Notes under the pieces: generated by a model | Seen by the model: the letters and a program-made list of their open reading frames with translations, nothing else | Databases searched by the model: none | What the model was told of the DNA's origin: nothing | Part shown: positions 16,166 to 24,780 of the stretch, piece by piece | How positions within the stretch are numbered: the stretch's first letter is position 1 | Layout of the letters: each line of letters starts with the position of its first letter | Source of the DNA: Synechococcales cyanobacterium CNB | GTDB lineage: Bacteria; Planctomycetota; Phycisphaerae; Phycisphaerales; UBA1924 | Direction of reading: 5' to 3' | DNA length: 64,000 nt | NCBI GenBank assembly: GCA_030263455.1 | Contig: SZOZ01000010.1 | Location: 62,001-126,000, forward strand | Translations under genes and position numbers: made by a program

Positions 16166-17268
16166 CACGCCGTCGTCGTCGCAGGTTTGCGCTGGCCGCG
16201 TGCGTGCTCGCGTTCGGCGCGGTGGTCTGGACGGCGGGTCACCAAGCCGATCGTTCACAGCCGGAAGACGCGAGCGAGATCGCCCGCGCCCTGGACGACC
16301 TCGACGCGAGGCTCGACGCCCTCCTCGGCGGGCCGGCGCCGCGCCTCACGCCCGACCCCGGCCTGTACCTCGTCGGCGACGGCGGCAAGCTCGAACGCCT
16401 GGGCGAGTCGAGCGTAGCCCCCCCCTCCATCGTCGTTCTCGTGCACGGCCTGGACGATCCCGGCGACATCTGGGCCGACCTCCTCCCCGCGCTGCAGGGC
16501 GCGGGCCTGCACGCCGCGGTCTTCGAGTATCCCAACGATCAGGGCGTCGCGCGATCCGCGGACTTCCTGCGAGCGCAACTCCGCCTGCTCGGCTGCGCGG
16601 GCGCGGGGCGAGTCGATCTCGTCTGCCATTCGATGGGGGGGCTGATCGCGCTCGACGCCCTCACCCGCGCGCCCGAGCACGAGCCGCTCTCCTTGCCCGA
16701 AGTCCGGCGGCTCGTCACGGTCGGCACGCCGATGGGCGGCTCGCCGTGGGCGCGGGTTCGCGCGCTCGCCGAGGTGCGCGAGCACGCCCTGCGCTGGCTC
16801 GAAGGCCCCGGCTGGGATCCGCGCTCGCTGCTCGGCTCGCTTCGAGACGGGCTCGGCGAGGCCGGAGCGGACCTCATGCCCGGTTCGCCGTTCCTTGAGT
16901 CGCTGCGCGCCCGCGCGCTCCCGGAGGGCGTGCACCTCACGGTCATCGCGGGTCGTCTCACGTCCGAGGAGCGCACCGACACCTCGTGGCTCGCCTCATC
17001 ATGGCTTGCGCGCCGGCTGCTGGGCGCGGACGAAGCGGAGCGACTTGCAGACGAGGCGCGCCGCGCCGTTGAATCGCTCGGAGACGGTGTCGTGCCGCTC
17101 GACTCCGCCCTCGGGCTGGGTGCGCCGGACACCGTGCTGCTCGAAGCCTCGCACCGCGGGCTGGTTCGGCGTCTCCCGGGCGAGCAGCGTGTGCGGGCCG
17201 CCCTCGAGGGCGCGGCCCAGCCCGAGCCGCCCGCCATCCCGATCATCCTCGACCGCCTGCGCGACTGA
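16162..17268 (+). CDS. Membrane-anchored alpha/beta hydrolase (lipase-like)
   Basis: The protein has 368 aa. A very basic N terminus (TRRRRRRF) precedes one hydrophobic segment (signal peptide or anchor), then a linker and an alpha/beta-hydrolase core: VLVHGLDDPGDIW with the oxyanion-hole HG, and the nucleophile elbow CHSMGG (GxSxG type) near residue 155. A late His in EASHRGL is a candidate catalytic residue. The GTG at 16162 overlaps the MCE gene's stop (GTGA), so the two are coupled and a role in lipid or phospholipid processing next to the Mla-like system is plausible. Its substrate is unknown. Confidence 0.8.
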   Translation: MTRRRRRRFALAACVLAFGAVVWTAGHQADRSQPEDASEIARALDDLDARLDALLGGPAPRLTPDPGLYLVGDGGKLERLGESSVAPPSIVVLVHGLDDPGDIWADLLPALQGAGLHAAVFEYPNDQGVARSADFLRAQLRLLGCAGAGRVDLVCHSMGGLIALDALTRAPEHEPLSLPEVRRLVTVGTPMGGSPWARVRALAEVREHALRWLEGPGWDPRSLLGSLRDGLGEAGADLMPGSPFLESLRARALPEGVHLTVIAGRLTSEERTDTSWLASSWLARRLLGADEAERLADEARRAVESLGDGVVPLDSALGLGAPDTVLLEASHRGLVRRLPGEQRVRAALEGAAQPEPPAIPIILDRLRD

Positions 17269-17279
17269 CCCGCACGCCG

Positions 17280-18485
<1,206 letters not shown>

Positions 18486-18488
18486 CGC

Positions 18489-19832
18489 TCAGCCTCCCCG
18501 CGCCGTCGCGTGCGGCGCGTCCAGGAGTGGAGCGACGGCGCGCAGCGCTGGGCGCAGCGCGTCGCACAGCGCGTCGATCTCGCGTTCGGTCATCGGCGTC
18601 GAGAGCGTTCCGGTGCAGGTGCCGATGAGCATGATCCCGTCGCGGAAGAGCGCGTTCACCAGCGCGGCGGCGGCCTCGGCCTCGCGGGCCGACGGGTACG
18701 CCGCCCGGTAGTCCATCGGCTGCCCGGGCTTCATGTGGATGCGGAACATCGAGCCGCCGCCGGTGACGCACGCCGACACGCCTGCCTCGGTGATCAGCCC
18801 TGCGATGCGCTCGCGGGCCAGGTCGCCGAGCCGGTTGAGACGTCCGACCTCGGCGTGGTCGAAGAGGCGCATCGCAGCCAGCCCGGCGCTCATCGACACG
18901 GGATTCGCGGAGAAGGTGCCCGAGTGCGGGAAGCGCACGGGCGTGCGCAGCGGGTCGAGGACTTCCATGACCTCGCGCCTGCCGGCGATCGCGCCGATCG
19001 GGAATCCGCCGCCGATGATCTTGCCCAGCGCGGTCAGATCCGGGCGGGTCTCGTAGCGCTCCTGCGCCCCGCCGTAGCCGCACCGGAAGGTGATGACCTC
19101 GTCGAACACGAGCAGAGCGCCGTTGGCCCGCGTCCAGCGGCGGAGGGGGTCGACGAACGCCTCTGTCGCCGGGACAAGCCCCACGCGGTGGGGCATCGGG
19201 TCCAGCAGCACGCACGCGATCCGCTCCGCGTGCCGGTCCAGCAGCGCGACGGCGCGCGAGGGATCGTTGAACGGCAGCACCACGACCTCCGCGAGCGCGG
19301 AGGCGGGCGTGCCCGCGCACACCGGCACGCTCGCCGGGCGGTCGGGGTCGCCCCAGTCCGCCGGCGTGGCGGTCTGGCTCACCTCGGCGTAGTCGTACAG
19401 CCCGTGGTACGCCCCCTCGACCTTGGCGATCATCGGCCGACCCGTGAACGCGCGGGCCGCCTTGATGCAGCACATGACCGCCTCGGTCCCCGAGTTCACG
19501 AACCGGATCATCTCGAAGGCCTTCGAACGTCCGACCATGTGCTCGGCGAACTCGACCTCGACCTCGGTCGCCAGTGTGAAGGCCGTGCCGCGCCGCACCT
19601 GTTCTCCGACCGCGCGCACGATCGCGGGGTGCGCGTGCCCGTGGATGAGCGAGGCCATGTTGTTGGCGAAGTCCAGGCGGCGCACGCCCTCCGCGTCCGT
19701 CAGGCGGCATCCTTCGCCGAAGGCCGCGTATGCCGGGTGCGGGCGGCGGAGCACCGCGTTGCGGCTTACCCCCCCCGGCAGCACGCGCACCGCGCGCCGG
19801 TACAGCGACTCGCTCCGCGTCGGCTCGGTCAT
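18489..19832 (-). CDS. Class III aminotransferase, glutamate-1-semialdehyde-aminomutase-like; candidate beta-amino-acid transaminase
   Basis: This is a 447-aa PLP fold type I enzyme. VLPGGVSRNAVLRR is near residues 18-31, followed by FVNSGTEAVMCCIKAAR, EGAYHGLYD, LLVFDEVITFRCGYGGAQ and the PLP lysine in LGKIIGGGFPIGA. The family includes GSA aminomutase (HemL), but also beta-transaminases such as the beta-phenylalanine aminotransferase of Variovorax, which share the PGG.SR segment near the N terminus. The ATG overlaps the CoA-transferase B stop (ATGA). In this operon a beta-transaminase that makes a 3-oxo acid fits far better than heme synthesis. This is inference; substrate residues were not modelled. 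Confidence 0.82.
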   Translation of the reverse strand: MTEPTRSESLYRRAVRVLPGGVSRNAVLRRPHPAYAAFGEGCRLTDAEGVRRLDFANNMASLIHGHAHPAIVRAVGEQVRRGTAFTLATEVEVEFAEHMVGRSKAFEMIRFVNSGTEAVMCCIKAARAFTGRPMIAKVEGAYHGLYDYAEVSQTATPADWGDPDRPASVPVCAGTPASALAEVVVLPFNDPSRAVALLDRHAERIACVLLDPMPHRVGLVPATEAFVDPLRRWTRANGALLVFDEVITFRCGYGGAQERYETRPDLTALGKIIGGGFPIGAIAGRREVMEVLDPLRTPVRFPHSGTFSANPVSMSAGLAAMRLFDHAEVGRLNRLGDLARERIAGLITEAGVSACVTGGGSMFRIHMKPGQPMDYRAAYPSAREAEAAAALVNALFRDGIMLIGTCTGTLSTPMTEREIDALCDALRPALRAVAPLLDAPHATARGG

Positions 19833-20500
19833 GGGTCCGCCTCCCTTTCCCCGCGTCCGTCGATGAGCGGCGCGCCGGTGCACGCGCGCACGGCCTCGAT
19901 GCTCACGCCCGGCGCGAGCCTTCGCACGACCAGCCCCCGAGCCGCGACATCCACCACCGCGAGATTCGTGTACACGCGGCTCACGACGCCCACGCCCGTG
20001 AGCGGGAGCGTGCACCGCTCGACCAGTTTCGGCTCGCCGCGCCGTGTGGTGTGCTCCATCAGCACGAGGACGCGCCCCACGCCCGCGACGAGGTCCATCG
20101 CGCCGCCGACCGCGGGGATGGCGCCCGGCTCGCCGGTGGACCAGTTCGCCAGGTCGCCCGTCGCCGAGACCTGCATCGCGCCGAGGACGCACACGCCGAT
20201 GTGCCCCCCCCTGATCATGGCGAAACTGTCGGCGTGGTGGAAGTACGCCGCGCCGGGGATCGCCGTCACCGGCTTCTTTCCGGCGTTGATGAGGTCGGCG
20301 TCCTCCTCGCCCGGCGCGGGGGCGGGACCGACGCCGAGCAGCCCGTTCTCGGTGTGGATCAGCAGTTCGCGCCCCGGGGGCATGCGCTGCGCCACCAGTT
20401 CCGGGATGCCGATCCCGAGGTTCACGCACGTGCCGTCCGGGATGTCCAGGGCGACGAGCGAAGCCATCTGCTCGCGGCTCCAACCGATCTGCGCGCTCAC
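19829..20500 (-). CDS. 3-oxoacid CoA-transferase subunit B (ScoB/PcaJ-like)
   Basis: The protein has 223 aa. The catalytic Glu lies in HTENGLLGVG near residue 50. GDLANWSTGEPGAIPAVGGAMDLVAG and AKR.. region equivalents typical of the B subunit follow. With the A subunit it moves CoA from succinyl-CoA or another donor to a 3-oxo acid. The GTG start overlaps the A-subunit stop (GTGA) and the 3' end overlaps the aminotransferase start (ATGA), so it is translationally coupled on both sides. Sequence alone does not separate acetoacetate from 3-oxoadipate specificity. Confidence 0.9.
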   Translation of the reverse strand: MSAQIGWSREQMASLVALDIPDGTCVNLGIGIPELVAQRMPPGRELLIHTENGLLGVGPAPAPGEEDADLINAGKKPVTAIPGAAYFHHADSFAMIRGGHIGVCVLGAMQVSATGDLANWSTGEPGAIPAVGGAMDLVAGVGRVLVLMEHTTRRGEPKLVERCTLPLTGVGVVSRVYTNLAVVDVAARGLVVRRLAPGVSIEAVRACTGAPLIDGRGEREADP

Positions 20501-21207
20501 GGGTAGCGCCTCCCCTCGCGCACCAGCACGGACTCGTCCGCGGGTTCCCGCACCTCCACCACGCGCTGCACGAAGACGCCCGGGGTCACCACGACCTCAG
20601 GGTCGATCTCGCCCGGCTCGACGACGCGGCGCGCCTGCGCGATCGCCACGCGCGACGCCATGCACATGATGGGGCCGAAGTTCCGCGCGGTCTTTCGGTA
20701 GACGAGGTTCCCGTAGCGGTCGGCGCGCTCCGCCTTGACCAGCGCGAAGTCGGCCGTCAGCGCGTGCTCGAGCACGCACTCGCCCCCGGCGAAGGTACGC
20801 CGTTCCTTCCCCTCGCCCAGGGGCGTGCCGACGCTCACGGGGGTGTAGAAGGCCGGGATGCCCGCCCCCCCCGCGCGAATGCGCTCGGCGAGCGTCCCCT
20901 GGGGCACGAGGTCCAGCGCGACCCGGCCTGCGCGGTACATCGAGGCGAAGACCTCCGAGTCTGCGCTGCGCGGGAAAGAGCAGACGACCCGCTCGACGCG
21001 GCCGGCCTCGATCAGGGCGGCCAGGCCGACACGCCCGCACCCGGCGTTGTTGCTGATGACCGTCAGCCCACGGACGCCATGGTCGATCAGCGCGTGGATG
21101 AGTTCGACGGGGCTGCCCGCGCTGCCGAAGCCTCCGATCATCACCGCCGCCCCGTCGGGGACGCAGGCGACGGCCTCGGGCACCGAACTGCACCGCTTGT
21201 CGATCAT
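20497..21207 (-). CDS. 3-oxoacid CoA-transferase subunit A (ScoA/PcaI-like)
   Basis: The protein has 236 aa. The family's CoA-binding loop is visible in GGFGSAGSPVELIHAL near residues 25-40. TVISNNAGCGRVGLAALIE and TPVSVGTPLGEGKERRTFAGGE also follow the A-subunit pattern. It forms a heteromeric CoA-transferase with the next gene. The ATG at 21207 overlaps the KamA-family stop codon (ATGA), placing CoA activation directly in the same translational unit as the aminomutase. Confidence 0.9.
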   Translation of the reverse strand: MIDKRCSSVPEAVACVPDGAAVMIGGFGSAGSPVELIHALIDHGVRGLTVISNNAGCGRVGLAALIEAGRVERVVCSFPRSADSEVFASMYRAGRVALDLVPQGTLAERIRAGGAGIPAFYTPVSVGTPLGEGKERRTFAGGECVLEHALTADFALVKAERADRYGNLVYRKTARNFGPIMCMASRVAIAQARRVVEPGEIDPEVVVTPGVFVQRVVEVREPADESVLVREGRRYP

Positions 21208-22757
21208 CCCAGGACCTTCAGCGGCGTCCGGCGTTCGAGCGTCGCCGCCAGCGCCCGCTCGATCTCGCGCAGCTCCGCCTCGAAGAAGAACTCGCCCCCG
21301 TCCAGCGGGACGAGCCGGTCCACCCGCGTTTCCTTCTCGTCGTACACGGCGAGGAATACCCGGTCCATCCAGGCCATGTTGCGGGCCTCGTTGAACTTCA
21401 GCGCGAGCGCGCGCCGCCCGCCCACCGTCGCCTCGCCCAGCAGCGAGAGCTTGCCCGCAGAGGTCGTCATCGTGATGTACCGCGAGGGGCGGTTCAGCGA
21501 ACTGAGCGAGCGGAAGACGAGGTTCGAGATCTTCTCGACGTCCGCGAGTGGGGCGGCGAAGTAGTGGTGCTCGCCCGTCGCGCGGGCGCAGTACATCGAG
21601 TGGAACCGCACCAGCAGCGTGCCGAGGACGTTCGCCAAGTCGATCCAGTTGCGTGCGGAGCGTTCGACGTCCGTCGTGCCGTCGGCACGCTTGAACAGGC
21701 TGATGTGGTTCATGATCGGGCTTTGGCTGCGCACCACCACGCCGTGTGCCTGGAGCCGCCGGACGGCGGCGATCGTGCTCGGGTTCAGCAACTCGCGGGG
21801 CGTGGAGAAGTGCGCCATCCACGACAGCTGCACGCCGTTCGCGTGCATCTCGTCGAACAGGCCGAGGGTCCGCTCGTAGCGGCGCGTCAGCAGCATCTCG
21901 GGCTGGTAGGTCAGGGCGCGAGAGGCCAGCCGGACCGTCCGCACGTGCAGCAGCGACGGGTCCTCCATGATGGGCCGGACGTACTGCCGCAGCCGCTCGG
22001 CGGGGATGTACCCCGCGTCCCCGCCGGTGATGAGCAGATCGGTCACCTCGGGGTGACGGCGCAGGTACTCGTGCACCTGCGCGATGTCCTCCTGGATGAA
22101 CATGTCGTCGTCGCGGCGGAGCTGCGCGTGCCGGAAGCAGTAGGTGCAGAAGGCGAAGCACGTCTGCGTGGTCTTGTCGAAGATCAGCTGGCACTGCGGG
22201 TACTTGTGCTGGCTCCCCTCGACGATCTCGACGCCGCCGTCGTCGCGCTCGATCCACGGCTTGTTGAGCAGCTGGTGCCCGTCGTGCGGGTTTGTTTCTT
22301 CCTTGTACGCCTCCGCCACACGCGACCGCGCCGCCGCGTCCGACGCGGCCTCGTACCGCGCCACCACCTCCGGGCGCATCATCCCCGGCTGCGGGAACAT
22401 CAGGTGGTACATCGAGTCCGTCTCGTACGCGCCCCAGTTGATCGTGTTCAGCGCGTGGCTCGTCGCCTTGAACCGGTACACCTCGACGAACAGCTCGCGC
22501 TCGACCATCGCGCCCAGGCGGATGCCGTGCTCCCCCAGGATGCCCGCGACCTGCCGGAACCCGCGCAGCCCCTCGTACTCGCGCCGGGCAGGAAAGAGGA
22601 ACGGGGCACGCTCCATCAGGCCGCTGTGCTCGGGGTAGGTCCGGTGCAGCCGGCTCAGCAGCCCCAGCGGCAGCAGCCCCTCCGACTCAACGATCGATCG
22701 GGTCTCTTCCGGGTACCCGTACCGGTCGAGCAGCGCCTGAAGGTCGGCCTGGGTCAT
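21204..22757 (-). CDS. KamA-family radical SAM 2,3-aminomutase, substrate probably not lysine
   Basis: The protein has 517 aa, about 100 longer than clostridial lysine 2,3-aminomutase because of an N-terminal extension. The radical SAM cluster motif C-FAF-C-TY-C is at residues 200, 204 and 207, followed by DLLITGGDAGY. A probable PLP lysine lies in TTSAGKLSLLGE. Where the clostridial enzyme has YQCD (Asp293, binds the lysine side chain), this one reads YCAR, and its second lysine-binding Asp (330) is also absent, by hand alignment from memory. The family uses SAM, PLP and a [4Fe-4S] cluster to shift the alpha-amino group to the beta position. First gene of the operon. An in-frame ATG at 22781 is an alternative start. 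Confidence 0.83.
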   Translation of the reverse strand: MTQADLQALLDRYGYPEETRSIVESEGLLPLGLLSRLHRTYPEHSGLMERAPFLFPARREYEGLRGFRQVAGILGEHGIRLGAMVERELFVEVYRFKATSHALNTINWGAYETDSMYHLMFPQPGMMRPEVVARYEAASDAAARSRVAEAYKEETNPHDGHQLLNKPWIERDDGGVEIVEGSQHKYPQCQLIFDKTTQTCFAFCTYCFRHAQLRRDDDMFIQEDIAQVHEYLRRHPEVTDLLITGGDAGYIPAERLRQYVRPIMEDPSLLHVRTVRLASRALTYQPEMLLTRRYERTLGLFDEMHANGVQLSWMAHFSTPRELLNPSTIAAVRRLQAHGVVVRSQSPIMNHISLFKRADGTTDVERSARNWIDLANVLGTLLVRFHSMYCARATGEHHYFAAPLADVEKISNLVFRSLSSLNRPSRYITMTTSAGKLSLLGEATVGGRRALALKFNEARNMAWMDRVFLAVYDEKETRVDRLVPLDGGEFFFEAELREIERALAATLERRTPLKVLG

Positions 22758-23018
22758 GGCGGGTGGAACCACCGGGGACATCGCCCCCGGTTCGACGGAT
22801 GAGGCAGACCCAACCACGGCATGGCTCCAGGAAGGCGACGAATGGCTCAACAACGGTATATTAGGATATATTATTCCTGAAATACACCCCGGCAAGGGAC
22901 CCCGCCGAGACCGTGCTTCCACACACGCCAGGCTGCTCTCGCCAGCCCCGATAACCGCGCACCCACCCCGCCTCACGACCACGCCCCAGTGTCCGCTGTT
23001 CCGATGTATCCTCCCCGC
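22758..23018. promoter_or_regulatory. Divergent intergenic region with an AT-rich direct repeat
   Basis: The region holds two copies of TATATTA at 22857-22863 and 22867-22873, exactly 10 bases apart, within an AT-rich patch (22855-22885) that stands out from the GC-rich surroundings. It could hold the promoter and operator of the aminomutase operon (leader ~95 bases) and influence the divergent gene at 23019. Minus-strand candidate -10 sequences are TAATAT and TATACC. Confidence 0.4.
23007..23012 (+). promoter_or_regulatory. -10 box TATCCT of a leaderless promoter (HYExAFE gene)
   Basis: TATCCT, six bases and then GTG at 23019. This fixes the start at 23019 instead of the in-frame GTG 22989 or ATG 23004, both of which would lie upstream of the predicted transcript. 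Confidence 0.5.
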
Positions 23019-23615
23019 GTGGCCCAGCGACGGCACCACTACGAGACAGCCTTCGAGCGGCTGCTGCGCGATCGGCGCATCCCGTACGTTGCGGTTGACG
23101 AGGCCCGTAAGGCACTCCTGCCCGACGGCGCGCCGCTGAGGCCGTCTCGCAGCGGCGGGCCGGAGCGTTCGCTCAAGTCCTTCGACTTCGTCCTCTATGG
23201 CGAAGGGTCGAACCTGCTCGCCGAGGTGAAGGGCCGGCGCTATGTCTCGCCGCGCGCTCGTCCCGGCCGGCTCGATTCGTGGGTGAACGCCGAGGACGTG
23301 GACTCGCTCCTGACTTGGCAGCGGCTGTTCGGGCCGGAGTTCGCGGCGGCGTTCGTCTTCGTCTACTGGTGCGTCGAGCAGCCGCCGGACGGCCTGTTCG
23401 AGGACGTTTTCGATCACCGCGAGCGCTGGTACGCCCTGCGCGTCGTCATGGTCGAGGACTACGCCCGCCTGATGCGAGTTCGCAGCCGCCGGTGGGGCAC
23501 CGTCCATCTTGACGCGGCGTCATTCGACCGCATCGGCCGCCCGTTCGCGTCCGGGGCGTGGCCGTGGTCGCCACCCGTCGCGCCCGCGCTCGAGCCGCTC
23601 GGCGTCGTCGCGTAG
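23019..23615 (+). CDS. HYExAFE-motif protein, putative PD-(D/E)XK nuclease fold
   Basis: The protein has 198 aa. It opens with RRHHYETAFERLLRDRRIPYVAV, which matches a planctomycete family named, as I recall, after the HYExAFE motif. About 45 residues later come SFDFVLYGEGSNLLAEVKGRR: an Asp followed by E-V-K on the next strand, the spacing of a PD-(D/E)XK nuclease active site, with Glu in the first helix as a possible fourth residue. The remainder is Trp/Phe-rich. I infer a cytoplasmic nuclease-like protein; activity and target are unknown. It is divergent from the aminomutase operon. Confidence 0.72.
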   Translation: MAQRRHHYETAFERLLRDRRIPYVAVDEARKALLPDGAPLRPSRSGGPERSLKSFDFVLYGEGSNLLAEVKGRRYVSPRARPGRLDSWVNAEDVDSLLTWQRLFGPEFAAAFVFVYWCVEQPPDGLFEDVFDHRERWYALRVVMVEDYARLMRVRSRRWGTVHLDAASFDRIGRPFASGAWPWSPPVAPALEPLGVVA

Positions 23616-23647
23616 GCCCCGGGCTTTACTCGTCCATCCCCCTCCGG

Positions 23648-23653
23648 TACGAT
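23648..23653 (+). promoter_or_regulatory. -10 box TACGAT of a leaderless promoter (small membrane protein)
   Basis: TACGAT, six bases and then GTG at 23660. TTTACT 17 bases further upstream is a possible -35. Confidence 0.5.
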
Positions 23654-23659
23654 GCCCGC

Positions 23660-23866
23660 GTGAAGCAGGTCGCCCTGATCGTTGCCCTCGCGGTGTGTCT
23701 CCTGGCGGTTTCGGCGGCCCTCGGCCAGCCGAGCGGCCCGCAGCCACCCACGCCCACCAAGGCCGACACGCCGCCCGTGGTGATGAACTACCTGTGCCTG
23801 ATCGTCATCGTTGCGGCGGCGGTCGGGGCGAACCTGATCCCGAGCAAGCGCGGGCACCAGGACTGA
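23660..23866 (+). CDS. Small membrane protein of unknown function
   Basis: The protein has 68 aa, with a signal peptide or first helix (LIVALAVCLLAVSAALGQ), a Pro-rich hydrophilic loop of ~20 residues and a second membrane helix (YLCLIVIVAAAVGANLIPSKRG) with a basic end. I recognise no family. The leaderless promoter and the normal codon use support it as a real gene. It is the first of three small genes before the PSP1 gene. Confidence 0.62.
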   Translation: MKQVALIVALAVCLLAVSAALGQPSGPQPPTPTKADTPPVVMNYLCLIVIVAAAVGANLIPSKRGHQD

Positions 23867-23898
23867 CCCCCCTCGTGGGCCTTGGAGGGACGCACCCC

Positions 23899-24192
23899 AT
23901 GCGCAGGAACACGCGCGGTACACTCATCGCCGTCAACGCGGGATTGGCCGCCCTGCTCCTGATGCTCACGCTCGCGCCGGACGGGGCGATCGGCCAGCCC
24001 GCTCAGCGCGCCCGGGGCGAGTACATCGTCGTCGGGGGCAAGATCCGCGGCGGGCCTTCCAACGCCATCTGGGTCGTCGATTCCGCCAACCAGGAACTCG
24101 TCGCCCTCCGCTGGAACGATGCGCGAGGTCAACTCGAAGGCATCGACTATCGCGACCTGAACGCCGACGCCAAGGAGCAGCCGGGACGATGA
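23899..24192 (+). CDS. Small exported protein, unknown
   Basis: The protein has 97 aa. A signal peptide (basic RRNTR, then a hydrophobic stretch to ~residue 30 and IGQP) is followed by ~65 residues beginning RGEYIVVGGKIRGGPSNAIWVVDSANQELVAL, predicted to be beta-rich. The downstream gene's mature part (SGSYIVMTTDGGNEEVLVVID) follows the same pattern, so the two look like diverged paralogues. The ATG at 23899 has GGAGGGA at 23884-23890, and the 3' end overlaps the next gene (ATGA). Confidence 0.68.
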   Translation: MRRNTRGTLIAVNAGLAALLLMLTLAPDGAIGQPAQRARGEYIVVGGKIRGGPSNAIWVVDSANQELVALRWNDARGQLEGIDYRDLNADAKEQPGR

Positions 24193-24614
24193 GCACGAAG
24201 ATGACAAGGGATCACGGGCTCGAGGGAGCGAGGGGTCAAGGGCTCGGTGTTCCCTCCCTTCGGCCTTCCACCCCCGGCCTCCGGTCTCAAGACCCAGGGC
24301 TCGGGACACAGGCCGCCCCCCGTTCCGTCCGCTGGCTGCGGGCGAGCGCGCTGGTGCTGCTGGGCCTCGTGATCGCCACGGCCGCGCCGCTCCTCGGCGG
24401 CGAGGCCCGGGCCGACATGGTCGCGCGCAGCGGGTCGTACATCGTGATGACGACCGACGGCGGGAACGAGGAAGTCCTCGTCGTGATCGACGAACGTGCC
24501 GAGACCATCTCCGTCTACAAGGTCGTGAACCAGCAGAACGTCCAGCTCTTCCAGCGCGCGGACCTGCGCGAGATCTTCACCGCCGCCCGGGCCAAGCGAC
24601 ACGGCCGCGGCTGA
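24189..24614 (+). CDS. Small membrane-anchored protein with a repeat-derived N-terminal extension
   Basis: The protein has 141 aa. The ATG overlaps the preceding stop (ATGA). Residues ~7-45 are encoded by a low-complexity segment (24213-24310) that resembles intergenic spacers elsewhere in the window. After it comes a membrane helix (~50-75), then a ~65-residue domain like that of the preceding gene (YIVMTTDGGNEEVLVVIDERAE), ending with basic residues. It therefore looks like a secreted or anchored paralogue whose N terminus was lengthened by spacer DNA. The function is unknown. Confidence 0.65.
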   Translation: MSTKMTRDHGLEGARGQGLGVPSLRPSTPGLRSQDPGLGTQAAPRSVRWLRASALVLLGLVIATAAPLLGGEARADMVARSGSYIVMTTDGGNEEVLVVIDERAETISVYKVVNQQNVQLFQRADLREIFTAARAKRHGRG

Positions 24615-24780
24615 CACCCGGCCCCGCGCCGTCGCGGGGCGACGCACCAGAACCGTCCGCGCCCGCCGGGCGCGCGGGCGGGCCGAACCCCACGCCCGGC
24701 GACAACTCCCCCTTCGAACGCGACCGGCTCGTCGTGCGCCGGCGCGGCCCGTGCGTCCGCCCGTTCGGCCCGGAGGTGCC

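Noticed and set aside
18489-19832. Glutamate-1-semialdehyde aminomutase (hemL) for heme synthesis
   Set aside because: It overlaps CoA-transferase genes and no heme gene is adjacent; the family also contains beta-transaminases.
21204-22757. Assignment of the radical SAM protein as EpmB (EF-P lysylation)
   Set aside because: It is ~180 residues longer than EpmB, no efp or epmA gene is nearby, and the catabolic neighbours fit a metabolic aminomutase better.
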